DNA of 64,000 bases. Origin: Photobacterium pectinilyticum. GTDB lineage: Bacteria; Pseudomonadota; Gammaproteobacteria; Enterobacterales; Vibrionaceae. This document shows positions 40,601-49,755 of the stretch, piece after piece. The stretch covers positions 1 to 64,000 of the forward strand of contig NZ_JANEYT010000001.1 of the NCBI RefSeq assembly GCF_024357955.1. Direction: 5' to 3'. How positions within the stretch are numbered: the first letter of the stretch is position 1; each line of letters starts with the position of its first letter. Made by a program: the position numbers and the translations under genes. Below the pieces are notes generated by a model. The model was not told the origin of the DNA and searched no databases. It worked only from the letters and a program-made list of their open reading frames with translations.

Positions 40601-42247
40601 TTATGTTCTTGGCTTTATATGCATAACATGCAGAAGTTTATTTGATTCAAATGGAGCTGGGTGCGCTACTGGATTATCAGCATTAAAGAATCCGGTAAAA
40701 CGGCTGTCATTATATGAATACCAAATTGCGTTGTAATACAAAGGAATTTGAATAGCATTGTCAGCAAAATGGCGTTCAATTTTTGTCGCTATTTCACGCT
40801 GTTCATCATGGTCAAATGTGACACTTAGTTGCTGAATCCAACCATCTAGTTCAGGGTTTTGGTAATTAGTCATTGTTGAAGACCACCATTGACCACTTTT
40901 AGCGTAACGAGAATGCATGGTGTAGTCATAAAACTTCCAACCAGAGGAAGCGATACTTCCTCCGCCAAATGTGGCGTCAAAGTTCCCCCCTCTCCAGTTT
41001 TGGCTGTATGCCTGAACCTCTGGAGTAATTAAGTTCGCATTGATACCTGCATCCCTTAAGCCATCAATCGCAATCATGGCATTATTGACCATTGCAGACC
41101 AACCACTTGGTACTTGCATCAATAATTTAAGCTCTGAACCATCTGGGTTTTCAACATAACCATCACCAGTAACATCTTTATATCCAGCATCGAGAAGATA
41201 TTTTTTTGCTTCTGCAAGATTATATTGAGTGTATTTTGCCCAAGTCTTATCAGCTTCCTTATTTCGCCAGCTATGTAAAGAACCCGGTAAGTTTGAAGCT
41301 GAATTACCTAGTTCAACATAACCATAGGCACCGAGATCTCTCATCGCTTCTCGATCCATCGAAAGGTTAAACGCTTTTCGGAAATTCACATCACTAAACG
41401 CTTTTCTTGCACCTTCATTCTTTGTCTGGAAATTAAGTGTAATACGCACACCATCACCAGAAGGGAACCAATATTTATTACCTTCCGCTGCCTTAACAAA
41501 CAAACGTTCAATATCAGGTACGAAAATACCATTCCAATCGCTTTCCCCTTTCGCCATCATTTCAAGTGCAGCATCACTTGAAGAAAACTGAGGGAACTCC
41601 AGACAATTCAATGCCAGATCAGGGTTCCAATAATTTTCATTTTTACATTGGATATAAACCTGCGGCGTAAAACGCTCAATCTCAGTAAATGGTCCCGTAC
41701 CAACAGGGTTTCGTACTACTTCTTGAGAAGGGTTTTCAATTTCAGACCAAATATGCTGTGGGATGATTTTTGTTGTCAAAATATCATATTGTGAAAATGC
41801 ATTTTGCTTACTAAGATAAATCTTCACCTCGTAATCATTAACTTTCTCAATACTTTCAACGGATGAACCTAAGCCTGTTAAATCAATACCGGGGTTGTTA
41901 TGCGTATACTCGAAAGAGAAAACAACATCATCAGCGGTAAATGGCTTGCCATCAGACCAAGTAACGTTTTCCCGCAGTGTTACTGTTAACACTTTTAGAT
42001 CTTCACTCAGTTCATACCCTGTCGCGAGCCAAGGATACTCTTTTGTATCATCCAATAGGTTAAAAACATAAAGAGGCTCATAAGCAAACTCGGCAGAGCT
42101 CAGCCCCCCAAGCCAGGGGTTAAAGTTATGTGTCCAGGCTGTCGTTGACTCACTAAGAATTTTCAGGTTCGGTATTGTTGAATCATTAGCGCTTACAGAA
42201 GATACAGATATAGAGGCAAGAGCTAAACCTATCAGAGTTTTATTCAT
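40601..42247 (-). CDS. Family 5 periplasmic binding protein, probably oligosaccharide-specific
   Basis: This 548-residue protein has a signal peptide (about 1-20, cleavage after SVSA) and the SBP_bac_5 fold, with LRENVTWSDGKPFTADDVVFS as the family signature. Length and aromatic-rich sequence resemble the vibrio chitooligosaccharide-binding protein and Thermotoga glucan-binding proteins rather than peptide binders. Its neighbours are glycosidases and a sugar porin, so an oligosaccharide ligand is inferred. GAAGG precedes ATG. Confidence 0.88.
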   Translation of the reverse strand: MNKTLIGLALASISVSSVSANDSTIPNLKILSESTTAWTHNFNPWLGGLSSAEFAYEPLYVFNLLDDTKEYPWLATGYELSEDLKVLTVTLRENVTWSDGKPFTADDVVFSFEYTHNNPGIDLTGLGSSVESIEKVNDYEVKIYLSKQNAFSQYDILTTKIIPQHIWSEIENPSQEVVRNPVGTGPFTEIERFTPQVYIQCKNENYWNPDLALNCLEFPQFSSSDAALEMMAKGESDWNGIFVPDIERLFVKAAEGNKYWFPSGDGVRITLNFQTKNEGARKAFSDVNFRKAFNLSMDREAMRDLGAYGYVELGNSASNLPGSLHSWRNKEADKTWAKYTQYNLAEAKKYLLDAGYKDVTGDGYVENPDGSELKLLMQVPSGWSAMVNNAMIAIDGLRDAGINANLITPEVQAYSQNWRGGNFDATFGGGSIASSGWKFYDYTMHSRYAKSGQWWSSTMTNYQNPELDGWIQQLSVTFDHDEQREIATKIERHFADNAIQIPLYYNAIWYSYNDSRFTGFFNADNPVAHPAPFESNKLLHVMHIKPRT

Positions 42248-42269
42248 TATTAACGCCTTCTTTCAATTA

Positions 42270-44012
42270 TTAATTATTGTTAGGTGAAACGATAAATTTG
42301 CTAGATATTTTGTGTTTCCCTGGCTCCAACTTTGTAAGCAAGTACGGAACATGTGTTCTAGGGGAAACTAAGTTGCTATGGATTCTACAGCATTGCTTGG
42401 AGTCTTTATTATGCTGGTCTTGACTCATGATCAATGACGAACCCGTAGTACCTAAAAGTTCAACTGTTGCACTGATACCGGAAGCCTGCTGAAGGGTTTG
42501 ACGTTCTTGATACCAGTTGCTGACAGCGAAACCGGTCTCGACAATCCAGGCCGCTGAGTGTATTTCAAATTCGTGTGTCCGAATTGATTCTCCATTTTCC
42601 AACACTTGAATTAGTGTAGTCACATCAACAGAGCCACTAGTCCATTCAATGACTAAGTCATTATGGTCAACCTCTACCCTGCTATTGCTTAGGCGAGTTT
42701 GCCAATTTGCCCCTTGATCAAAACTAAACGCCAAGATGTTATCGCCAAAGCTCAGCATATTGCTGTACTGCAGTGCACCAATATCAGCACCAAAACAGGT
42801 TGAATAAGCAAATTTGTTGTATTTATCCAACTCAAATTGCGGCTCAATTGGCCCAGCAAAGTGCACAATACTATGACCATTTATTCGCTGTACAATCGAG
42901 CGCGCTGCCGGCATCGGATACACATTTTTATCAAGGATCTGCTCTTGCTCCTCACTCTGCCAAAACGGATGGTTGTCTTCGAGCATCAGAGGATAAAAAG
43001 CTTTAAAGGCCCAATATGGAGATGTCGGTGAATTATAGCCTTCACATACTTTGAGGTTCGGATAATCGTAACCACGGCTCAGTAAACCTTCTTGGGTGAA
43101 AATAGGCTTATCTTTCCATTGACGAATCTGGCGAGCCCACATACCTTTGATGGCACCGGGCTTCATCGATGCTAAGTCTAAACTAGCAACTGCTCCCCAA
43201 AATCCAGCAGTGGCAAATCGATAAGTCAAAGAACGTCCCTGTGCAAGGCACTCCCCCGACTCTGCAAACCAGTATGAAAACGGTTCACAATATGCCTCAG
43301 CCCGATCAAGGAATAGCTGGCTTAATTCACGGTCAGGGTTATCGAACAAAGTCGCATAAATAATGCTGTAGAAGTGAATAGCAAAACCACCATAGTGATC
43401 AATATTTGCTACTTCACCATCGCCATACCAACCATCTCCTAAGTAAAAACTTTTAAGTTTGTTTAGGTAATCAGCTTCGACGTCAATATCAACTAGATCA
43501 CTGCGGCCCACTTTACGTAAACCCGCTTGTACTAAAATGGTGAAAAACAACCAGTTATTTTGAGGCATTGGACAATTTTGAATATTTGCCAACCATGCGG
43601 CAAAATTGTCCTGCACAACTTCAGGTAACGGATCCCAACCATGCTCGGGAAGAACGGCCAGCAACAAACCAAATGCCGCCATTTCTACACTGCGCTGATT
43701 AATACCTGCCGCAGCCCCCCAATAGCGTTCGCTTTCAGGATCGGTGCCTTGTGTAATAATGTCATGGTATAAGTGCCAATGCTTAAACTCACCCCCACCT
43801 TTGACCAATGGAATAATTCCCCATAATGGACGGGCGACGCCCTCCAATCCACTGGCTGACATATCAAAGATGGCCCCACCTTCATGGAAATCAGGATGCG
43901 AGCCCTGACTTTCTAAATAAGGCAAAATTGGCGTAAAAAGGTCTTGTACTAATTGTTGGAAGTCTTGTTTCGATCTCATTGGGTTTTCAGAAAAAGGAGC
44001 ATAAAAAGGCAT
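42270..44012 (-). CDS. DUF2264 protein, possible glucuronidase
   Basis: This 580-residue protein has no signal peptide and fits DUF2264 (PF10022), an alpha/alpha-barrel family. Trp-, His- and Asp-rich segments such as GDGWYGDGEVANIDHYGGF form its likely active site, and a beta-rich C-terminal part follows (about 400-580). From memory, CAZy family GH154 (beta-glucuronidase) corresponds to this group, but I am not certain. It lies 12 bases after GH88 and 22 before the binding-protein gene, inside the operon. A role in removing uronic acid from imported oligosaccharides is inferred. Confidence 0.7.
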   Translation of the reverse strand: MPFYAPFSENPMRSKQDFQQLVQDLFTPILPYLESQGSHPDFHEGGAIFDMSASGLEGVARPLWGIIPLVKGGGEFKHWHLYHDIITQGTDPESERYWGAAAGINQRSVEMAAFGLLLAVLPEHGWDPLPEVVQDNFAAWLANIQNCPMPQNNWLFFTILVQAGLRKVGRSDLVDIDVEADYLNKLKSFYLGDGWYGDGEVANIDHYGGFAIHFYSIIYATLFDNPDRELSQLFLDRAEAYCEPFSYWFAESGECLAQGRSLTYRFATAGFWGAVASLDLASMKPGAIKGMWARQIRQWKDKPIFTQEGLLSRGYDYPNLKVCEGYNSPTSPYWAFKAFYPLMLEDNHPFWQSEEQEQILDKNVYPMPAARSIVQRINGHSIVHFAGPIEPQFELDKYNKFAYSTCFGADIGALQYSNMLSFGDNILAFSFDQGANWQTRLSNSRVEVDHNDLVIEWTSGSVDVTTLIQVLENGESIRTHEFEIHSAAWIVETGFAVSNWYQERQTLQQASGISATVELLGTTGSSLIMSQDQHNKDSKQCCRIHSNLVSPRTHVPYLLTKLEPGKHKISSKFIVSPNNN

Positions 44013-44024
44013 CGTTATTATTCC

Positions 44025-45206
44025 TTAATTCCAAAAAAATTGGTTATGACCCAAAGCACGCATGGCCGCTTCAAAATAATAGTAATCACCATAAGGCAAC
44101 ATGCCATCCGCAAAATAACTTGTATCAGGGCCTTTCATCATATTTACAAATGAAGCGGCGCCAGAAAGTAAGCCTTGTGCGTGTTCAATATTTGTCAAAT
44201 CATGGTGGGTACGCAACGCTAATAACATTTTTTCAGCAACGGCATGATATTTTTCTGCCTCAATGCTACGTCCAGATTTTTTATAAACATCAGCCAAAAT
44301 ATAAATACCTGCCGCAGTTACAGCCCCGGCAGATGTATCTTTATATTGCTTCTCACCTGGCGGTAAAGAGTAGTCCCATACTGGAATGTAGTCATCCGTA
44401 ATATGTTCTATAACATAATCAGTCAACTTTGCCGATATATCGGCATACTCAAGATTTCCCGTCGTCTCTGCTAATTGAGCAAAGCCATGGATAGCCCATG
44501 ATTGCCCGCGACTCCAACACGAATCATGAGCAAAACCCTGTACTGTTCTTCCTGCTTTCGGTTGGTTTGTTCGTGGGTCGAAATCAAAAGAATGATAAGT
44601 ACTAAAATCATCGCGAACAAGATATTTCAGTGTTGTATCAGCCTGTTGAATTGCCACTTCTTTATAAGTTTCGATACAGGTTTCTTTATATGCCCACAGT
44701 AATAAGCCAAGGTTTTGCATACAATCAATAATGATTTTTCCCTGTACAAACTCAGCATGTCCAGGGTTATCAGCTTGTGCATTCCAAGCTGGTAAATAAC
44801 GACCATTCCAATTAAAACGGTTTCGTAATGCATCTGCAGCGCGTAAAGCTTGCGTGCGTGCTTTTTCACATCCCGTCAATTTATAATCAGCTACTGCCGT
44901 TAAACTAAATAAAAAGCCAAGATCATGATCAATCCACATTGGTGTTGAGAGAATTTTCTCCATTTGAGGACTTCTCATTCTAGCGCTATTTTTAAATTTA
45001 TCATCACCAGTCAAGCTATACGCTAGCCATAATTGTCCAGTCCAAAAAGAATCAGTCCAAAAATATTCATCTGGATAATGCCAATCAAAATTTGGGGCGC
45101 CATTTCCAATCATTGGATTTCTATTTCCAATACGTGGCAAATTACGTTCAATAGAAGCCAATATACTTTCTTGAATTTGGTAGCGGTTATTGCTGGTCAC
45201 TGTCAC
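44025..45206 (-). CDS. GH88 unsaturated glucuronyl hydrolase
   Basis: This 393-residue alpha/alpha-barrel enzyme should hydrate and release 4,5-unsaturated uronic acid from oligosaccharides made by polysaccharide lyases. The two catalytic aspartates are visible: Asp95 in WIDHDLGFLF and Asp161 in IIIDCMQN. CWSRGQSWAIHGFA and PYGDYYYFEAAMR are further family motifs. No signal peptide is present, so it is cytoplasmic like other members. It is the first gene of the operon, divergent from the LacI-type regulator. The specific disaccharide cannot be read from the sequence. Confidence 0.9.
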   Translation of the reverse strand: MTVTSNNRYQIQESILASIERNLPRIGNRNPMIGNGAPNFDWHYPDEYFWTDSFWTGQLWLAYSLTGDDKFKNSARMRSPQMEKILSTPMWIDHDLGFLFSLTAVADYKLTGCEKARTQALRAADALRNRFNWNGRYLPAWNAQADNPGHAEFVQGKIIIDCMQNLGLLLWAYKETCIETYKEVAIQQADTTLKYLVRDDFSTYHSFDFDPRTNQPKAGRTVQGFAHDSCWSRGQSWAIHGFAQLAETTGNLEYADISAKLTDYVIEHITDDYIPVWDYSLPPGEKQYKDTSAGAVTAAGIYILADVYKKSGRSIEAEKYHAVAEKMLLALRTHHDLTNIEHAQGLLSGAASFVNMMKGPDTSYFADGMLPYGDYYYFEAAMRALGHNQFFWN

Positions 45207-45270
45207 TGTTAACCTTCTTTACTGATTGATTTAATGCTTGAGCATTATGAATGAGAATTATCCCTTGCGC

Positions 45271-45286
45271 AGTGAGCAATATCACA
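45271..45286. promoter_or_regulatory. CRP-like site 1 in the GH88/lacI divergent promoter
   Basis: AGTGA-GCAATA-TCACA matches nine of ten bases of the CRP consensus TGTGA-N6-TCACA. It lies about 65 bases upstream of the GH88 start codon. Confidence 0.65.
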
Positions 45287-45306
45287 AAGATTGAATATCC
45301 CACACT

Positions 45307-45322
45307 CGTGAAATATTTCACA
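45307..45322. promoter_or_regulatory. CRP-like site 2 or regulator operator
   Basis: CGTGA-AATATT-TCACA matches nine of ten CRP consensus bases and contains the perfect 14-base palindrome GTGAAATATTTCAC (45308-45321). It is centred 36 bases from site 1. Because of its symmetry it could instead be the operator of the adjacent LacI-type regulator. Confidence 0.6.
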
Positions 45323-45402
45323 AAAGAAACATAGGTGAAATTATTTTCTGAGCGGTTTACAATGTAAGCAAAGCAACGATAGATAAGCGTGCGATTAAAA
45401 TA

Positions 45403-46491
45403 ATGACGACTAAAAAAGTAACAATAACCGATCTTGCCAACATCACAGGCATATCGAGAAGTACCATTTCAAGGGTGCTGAACAATAACGATAAAGTGCA
45501 TCCGGATGTGAGGCAAAAAGTTGATCAAGCAATAGAGGAGAGCGGTTACCAAAGAAAATCAACCAAAGTCAAATATGAAGTCCCTATCCGCTCAGTAACG
45601 ATAGCGACGTTAGTGCATGTAGATACACCAGATCATTATTACTCCAATATGATCAGTAAGTTTCGTGACAAATTTAGACAGATGGGTTTAGATGCACACC
45701 TCGTCATGCTCACCCCAGAAATGAGCGACTCACAAGTTTTGAACAAGTTTTCCGATTCGGAATGTGTACTAATCCTTGGCCCAGAATTACCTATAATCGC
45801 TAACGCGCTGAAAAGCAGAGGAACCCCTGTCGTCTTGGTGAATGGTTTTGATTCTGATATGAAAATATCGAGCGTATCTCTAGACTATTCACTTGGCGGA
45901 GAGATGGTTGCAAATTACTTGCTGCATAAAGGCCATAGAAATATTGCGATGCTCACAGCACAAACGAGACCATCAATTAGCCAAAGAACCTATGGTTTTG
46001 AACAGAAGGCAAAAGAGCTAGGGGCAGATAAAGTCACAGTGGTTGATATTCTGGACATATGTAACAAATTAGGAGACGCAACGCTAGCCCAAAGTATTAG
46101 GCAAGGAAAAGCTGGGGCTGATTTTGGAGCCAGTAAAATACTAGCCTACATCCTAGATAATAAGCTCTTTAATGGCGCAAGCGCTGTATTTTGCTTATGT
46201 GATAGAACCGCTATTTCGCTGATTGATGAACTTGAGAAACGCCAACACCAGGTCCCTCGCGACCTGTCAGTAGTAGGCTTTGACAACTCATCTATCGGAA
46301 CAATGATCACACCATCACTAACCTCTGTAGGTTGTGATTATAACACGATAGCCCAAACAGCCATTCAGCTCATCATTCAAGAGTTTAACACCCCCTCAAC
46401 AACAGCCAAAAGGATTAACATCGGTGTAGAACTATTTGAAAGAAAATCCGTTATTGCTTTCGAGGATAGCAAAGAGTTTGCCACCGTATAG
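45403..46491 (+). CDS. LacI-family transcriptional regulator
   Basis: This 362-residue regulator has the N-terminal helix-turn-helix (VTITDLANITGISRSTISRV, residues 6-25) and hinge. A periplasmic-binding-like sugar sensor domain (about 65-345) follows, with DRTAISLIDEL and VVGFDNSSIG as family motifs. It is divergent from the GH88 operon with 196 bases between, so it most likely controls that operon in response to a sugar from the pathway. The ribosome binding site before ATG is weak, which fits low expression. Confidence 0.92.
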   Translation: MTTKKVTITDLANITGISRSTISRVLNNNDKVHPDVRQKVDQAIEESGYQRKSTKVKYEVPIRSVTIATLVHVDTPDHYYSNMISKFRDKFRQMGLDAHLVMLTPEMSDSQVLNKFSDSECVLILGPELPIIANALKSRGTPVVLVNGFDSDMKISSVSLDYSLGGEMVANYLLHKGHRNIAMLTAQTRPSISQRTYGFEQKAKELGADKVTVVDILDICNKLGDATLAQSIRQGKAGADFGASKILAYILDNKLFNGASAVFCLCDRTAISLIDELEKRQHQVPRDLSVVGFDNSSIGTMITPSLTSVGCDYNTIAQTAIQLIIQEFNTPSTTAKRINIGVELFERKSVIAFEDSKEFATV

Positions 46492-46577
46492 ATTTACGCT
46501 CTACCAACCAATACCGAAACCTTATGTTTCTCGCCCTTTAGGCCTTCTAGAGGAAAGACTTAAAAGCACCAGATACG

Positions 46578-46608
46578 AAAAAGCCCGTTGATAATCAACG
46601 GGCTTTTT
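46578..46608. terminator. Bidirectional terminator between the regulator and tRNA-Ser
   Basis: AAAAAGCCCGTTGA (46578-46591) pairs with TCAACGGGCTTTTT (46595-46608). It can end the plus-strand regulator transcript and the minus-strand tRNA transcript. Confidence 0.92.
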
Positions 46609-46617
46609 CATGAAATG

Positions 46618-46705
46618 TGGCGGTGAGTGAGAGATTCGAACTCTCGATACGTTGCCGTATACACACTTTCCAGGCGTGCTCCTTCAGCCACTCGGACAAC
46701 TCACC
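46618..46705 (-). tRNA. tRNA-Ser(GGA)
   Basis: The 88-base minus-strand sequence begins GGTGAGTTGTCCGAGTGG and ends with an encoded CCA (46618-46620). The acceptor stem GGTGAGT pairs with ACTCACC. The anticodon loop CTGGAAAG carries GGA, and the variable arm is long, as in serine tRNAs. T-loop GTTCGAATC is canonical. Its 3' end faces the carbohydrate island. Confidence 0.97.
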
Positions 46706-46744
46706 AAATTGTACTGTTTCGGCGTGTCGCCTTAACAGGGTCGC

Positions 46745-46773
46745 ACTATAGTGGCTGGGGTGGTAAAGGTCAA
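46745..46773 (-). promoter_or_regulatory. Promoter of tRNA-Ser
   Basis: On the minus strand TTGACC (46768-46773) and TATAGT (46745-46750) are separated by 17 bases and followed by a GC-rich discriminator (GCGACCCTG). The tRNA starts about 40 bases after the -10 element. This is typical of a stringently controlled stable-RNA promoter. Confidence 0.85.
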
Positions 46774-46949
46774 CAAAAAACACTGCACAATCAATCAAGT
46801 GTTCACAATTACAGCAAAGATCTTGATTTACCTGTGAACAGTCCCACCTTGGTCACTACCCTGTTACTATATGGTATAAACCTAAATCGTGTTTTTCCAG
46901 CGGCAAGTGGCGTTGGACCAATCCAGATAAAAATTTACGAGAGCGAATT

Positions 46950-47537
46950 ATGTCTTCATCTTTACGCACACTGCTGGAAAATCCACAACTGGCTCAACAG
47001 TTGCTTTCTGAAGCCCAGACCCGTGGTTTTGTTACCGCAATGGCGGCGGCACCGCACCTGATCAACCCATCCGAATGGCTGGCTTTCATGTGGGGTGGCG
47101 AAGAAACGTCTCCTTTTAACAGCCAAGAAGAACTAGAAACCTACGCTAATGCCATCATTGACCTATGGAACGAAAGCCGTGAAGCCTTGCTAGAAGGCAG
47201 CTGGCACTGGCCGCAAGGCTGTTCGCTAGATGATAAAGAGCTGGTATCTATCGATACCCGTGAATTTGCAGAAGGCCTACTTCAAGGCTGGCAGCTATCT
47301 CGTGATGACTGGGAAACTATCATGCCAGAAGAGAGCGAGAACAATGCACTGCTTGGCGGCGTGTTACTTTGCTTCAGCCTGCTGTACGATCCAGAAAATG
47401 CGATGGAAGCTCTTTCCCAGGAAGGTGCAGACGGCCTTGCCCAGTTCGAAGAAATCTTTGCTTCTGTCCCAACCATGCTAAGTGGCCTAACAATCCGTGC
47501 CTACCAACTAGTCAACGACGGTGAAGAAGACGCTTAG
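46950..47537 (+). CDS. UPF0149 (YecA/YgfB family) protein
   Basis: This 195-residue acidic, all-helical protein of the UPF0149 family has WHWPQGCSLDDKE in the middle and SREFAEGLLQGW-like TREFAEGLLQGWQL, which is the family signature. It lacks the C-terminal zinc (SEC-C) motif found in longer YecA proteins. The function is not established. It has its own promoter region after the tRNA and its own terminator. Confidence 0.8.
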   Translation: MSSSLRTLLENPQLAQQLLSEAQTRGFVTAMAAAPHLINPSEWLAFMWGGEETSPFNSQEELETYANAIIDLWNESREALLEGSWHWPQGCSLDDKELVSIDTREFAEGLLQGWQLSRDDWETIMPEESENNALLGGVLLCFSLLYDPENAMEALSQEGADGLAQFEEIFASVPTMLSGLTIRAYQLVNDGEEDA

Positions 47538-47555
47538 TCGCAAAAACACTCACTA

Positions 47556-47586
47556 AAAAGGCGGTAACTCAGTTACCGCCTTTTTT
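47556..47586 (+). terminator. Terminator after the UPF0149 gene (also BASS gene, opposite strand)
   Basis: AAAAGGCGGTAACT (47556-47569) pairs with AGTTACCGCCTTTT (47571-47584), followed by T. It lies between two convergent genes and can serve both. Confidence 0.9.
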
Positions 47587-47604
47587 CACTACCGCAAAAC
47601 CTGG

Positions 47605-48468
47605 CTAGCGAGCAAACAGCGAACGCAACGCCCCCCGCTGATGGCGGAAAATCATTACTGCGACCGGAATATTCATCAGCACACCATACAATAATGGCGT
47701 CAGTGCCAACTCAGGCTGCCCAAGCTGAACCACTGCAACAAAAATCGCAGTCCCCGCATTCTGGATCCCTACTTCTATTGCCAATGTCTTGGTCAACACC
47801 TCTCCGCCTTTGAGTAAACGGGCGACAATGATTCCAAGCGTCATACCCAGCAAGCACAAGGCAATCGCAACAATTGAGGCACTGGAAAATAACTGCTGGA
47901 ACACCTGGCTATTCGCCGCTAAGGTAATAGCAACCGTGAACATCAGCACCCAAATCGATGAGCGCCCAGCCCACTTGGCAAAGCTCGCAAACCATTTGCC
48001 ACGGCCAACATGATGACAGATCATACCGATTGAGACTGGCACCAAAGTCACCATGATCAGCTGTAAGATTGCCGTTTTAAGTGGTAACACTAACTGCGAG
48101 TCACTCAGAACGACAGGAAGCAGTAACGGTAGACTGAAAGGTATGATCAGGCTGCTTACTGCAGTCATAGAAATAGACAATGCGGCATTGCCGCCGGACA
48201 GATGGGTGATCACATTGGACGATGCCCCACCCGGTGCAAGCGCCAAGAGCCAGAGACCAACCGCTACAACCTCGGGCAATCCAAAAAAGTGGATCAAGGC
48301 CAATGCAATCAGCGGCAAACCAACCAACTGGGCAGCCAGTCCGGAGAAAATAAATAGCGGATAACGGCCAACCCGCTTGAAGTCAGCCAAAGACAGCGTC
48401 AGGCCAACGCAGTACATCATCCAAGCCAGCGCAATGGGCAAAGCAACAGTGAGCATTGTCAGTCCCAT
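47605..48468 (-). CDS. Bile acid:sodium symporter (BASS) family transporter
   Basis: This 287-residue inner-membrane protein has nine to ten hydrophobic segments. The family motif ALAPGGASSNVITHLSGGN marks the first crossover region that binds sodium and substrate. The second (EVGIQNAGTAIFVAV) is also present. BASS members carry organic anions with Na+, and bacterial substrates include pantoate and other carboxylates. The substrate here is unknown. Confidence 0.9.
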   Translation of the reverse strand: MGLTMLTVALPIALAWMMYCVGLTLSLADFKRVGRYPLFIFSGLAAQLVGLPLIALALIHFFGLPEVVAVGLWLLALAPGGASSNVITHLSGGNAALSISMTAVSSLIIPFSLPLLLPVVLSDSQLVLPLKTAILQLIMVTLVPVSIGMICHHVGRGKWFASFAKWAGRSSIWVLMFTVAITLAANSQVFQQLFSSASIVAIALCLLGMTLGIIVARLLKGGEVLTKTLAIEVGIQNAGTAIFVAVVQLGQPELALTPLLYGVLMNIPVAVMIFRHQRGALRSLFAR

Positions 48469-48525
48469 TTAAAACCTCCTATGTTTAAACGTAGAGTCTA
48501 CGTCAATATGCGTTGTAGCACATAG

Positions 48526-48553
48526 AAAAAGAGCGACCAATGGCCGCTCTTTT
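48526..48553 (-). terminator. Terminator of nadA
   Basis: An imperfect stem around AAAAGAGCG and CGCTCTTTT gives, on the minus strand, a hairpin followed by TTTTTC, about 20 bases beyond the nadA stop. Confidence 0.75.
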
Positions 48554-48573
48554 ATCTGTCGCTTTATGGTTTG

Positions 48574-49635
48574 TTACGCATTACCCTTCACATTAACCTG
48601 CAGTTGGGCTGCAAAGTCCAACATGCGGTTAAGTGGGATCAGCGATTTTTCGCGTAGCGACTCGTCAACAAAGATCTCGTGCAGCTCACCGCCTTCACGC
48701 AAGCCCTGCTCAATCGCCTTGAGACCGTTCATTGCCATCCACGGGCAATGGGCACAGCTTCGACAAGTGGCACCTGCGCCTGCTGTCGGTGCTTCGATAA
48801 GTTCTTTACCCGGTACCATCTGCTGCATCTTGAAGAAAATGCCTTTGTCGGTTGCGACAATCAACGTCTGGTGAGGTAAAGACTTGGCTGCCTTGATCAA
48901 CTGGCTGGTTGAGCCGACCGCATCAGCCAAAGCCACCACACTGGCGGGTGATTCTGGGTGAACCAGAATCGCAGCCTCAGGATACAAGTGCTTCATATCA
49001 CGCAAGGCTTTTGCCGAGAACTCGTCATGTACGACACATTCACCTTGCCACAGCAGCATTTCAGCACCGGTTTCTTTTGCGATATAACCGCCTAGATGAC
49101 GGTCCGGTCCCCAAATGATTTTCTTGCCTTCGCTATCTAGCTGTTCAACGATTTCCAGTGCGATACTTGAGGTCACGACCCAATCAGCACGGGCTTTTAC
49201 CGCCGCAGAGGTGTTAGCGTAAACCACTACAGTATGATCCGGGTGGTCATCACAGAATTTGCTGAATTCATCAATCGGACAACCAAGGTCAAGCGAACAC
49301 TCAGCTTCCAGTGTCGGCATCAGTACGCGTTTTTCTGGGGTCAGGATCTTGGCCGACTCACCCATGAAGCGTACGCCACAAATCACAAGCGTTTTAGCTG
49401 GGTGCTGGTTACCGAACTTGGCCATTTCCAGCGAGTCACCAACGAACCCTCCGGTTTCTTCTGCCAGTGCCTGAATTTCAGGATCGGTATAATAGTGGGC
49501 CACCAGCACTGCATCTTTTTCCTTTAGCAATGCCTTGATTTTTGCCTTGTACGCCTGTTGCTCATCGGCAGTTAGCGGTGTTGGCTTAGGTGGAAACGGA
49601 TAGACCATTTCAGAGGGATCAAAAGTAAGACTCAT
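48574..49635 (-). CDS. nadA: Quinolinate synthase
   Basis: NadA condenses iminoaspartate with dihydroxyacetone phosphate to quinolinate in NAD synthesis, using a 4Fe-4S cluster. The 353-residue protein has HYYTDPEIQ near the start, cysteine ligands in [15 protein letters not shown] and [10 protein letters not shown], and HPESP for substrate binding. Length matches E. coli (347). It lies just downstream of cpoB, next to the tol-pal cluster as in E. coli, but is separated by a terminator. Confidence 0.96.
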   Translation of the reverse strand: MSLTFDPSEMVYPFPPKPTPLTADEQQAYKAKIKALLKEKDAVLVAHYYTDPEIQALAEETGGFVGDSLEMAKFGNQHPAKTLVICGVRFMGESAKILTPEKRVLMPTLEAECSLDLGCPIDEFSKFCDDHPDHTVVVYANTSAAVKARADWVVTSSIALEIVEQLDSEGKKIIWGPDRHLGGYIAKETGAEMLLWQGECVVHDEFSAKALRDMKHLYPEAAILVHPESPASVVALADAVGSTSQLIKAAKSLPHQTLIVATDKGIFFKMQQMVPGKELIEAPTAGAGATCRSCAHCPWMAMNGLKAIEQGLREGGELHEIFVDESLREKSLIPLNRMLDFAAQLQVNVKGNA

Positions 49636-49709
49636 AGCTCGGTTGCTCTATTGCTGTCCATGTACAATCCGCGCATTATACACCGCAAACGTTCAAATAT
49701 CATGGATCA

Positions 49710-49735
49710 AAAAAGGCCGGTTAACCGGCCTTTTT
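49710..49735 (-). terminator. Terminator of the tol-pal operon
   Basis: AAAAAGGCCGGTT (49710-49722) pairs with AACCGGCCTTTTT (49723-49735), followed by T on the minus strand, about 20 bases after the cpoB stop. Confidence 0.9.
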
Positions 49736-49755
49736 CAATACATACGAGCAAGCGC

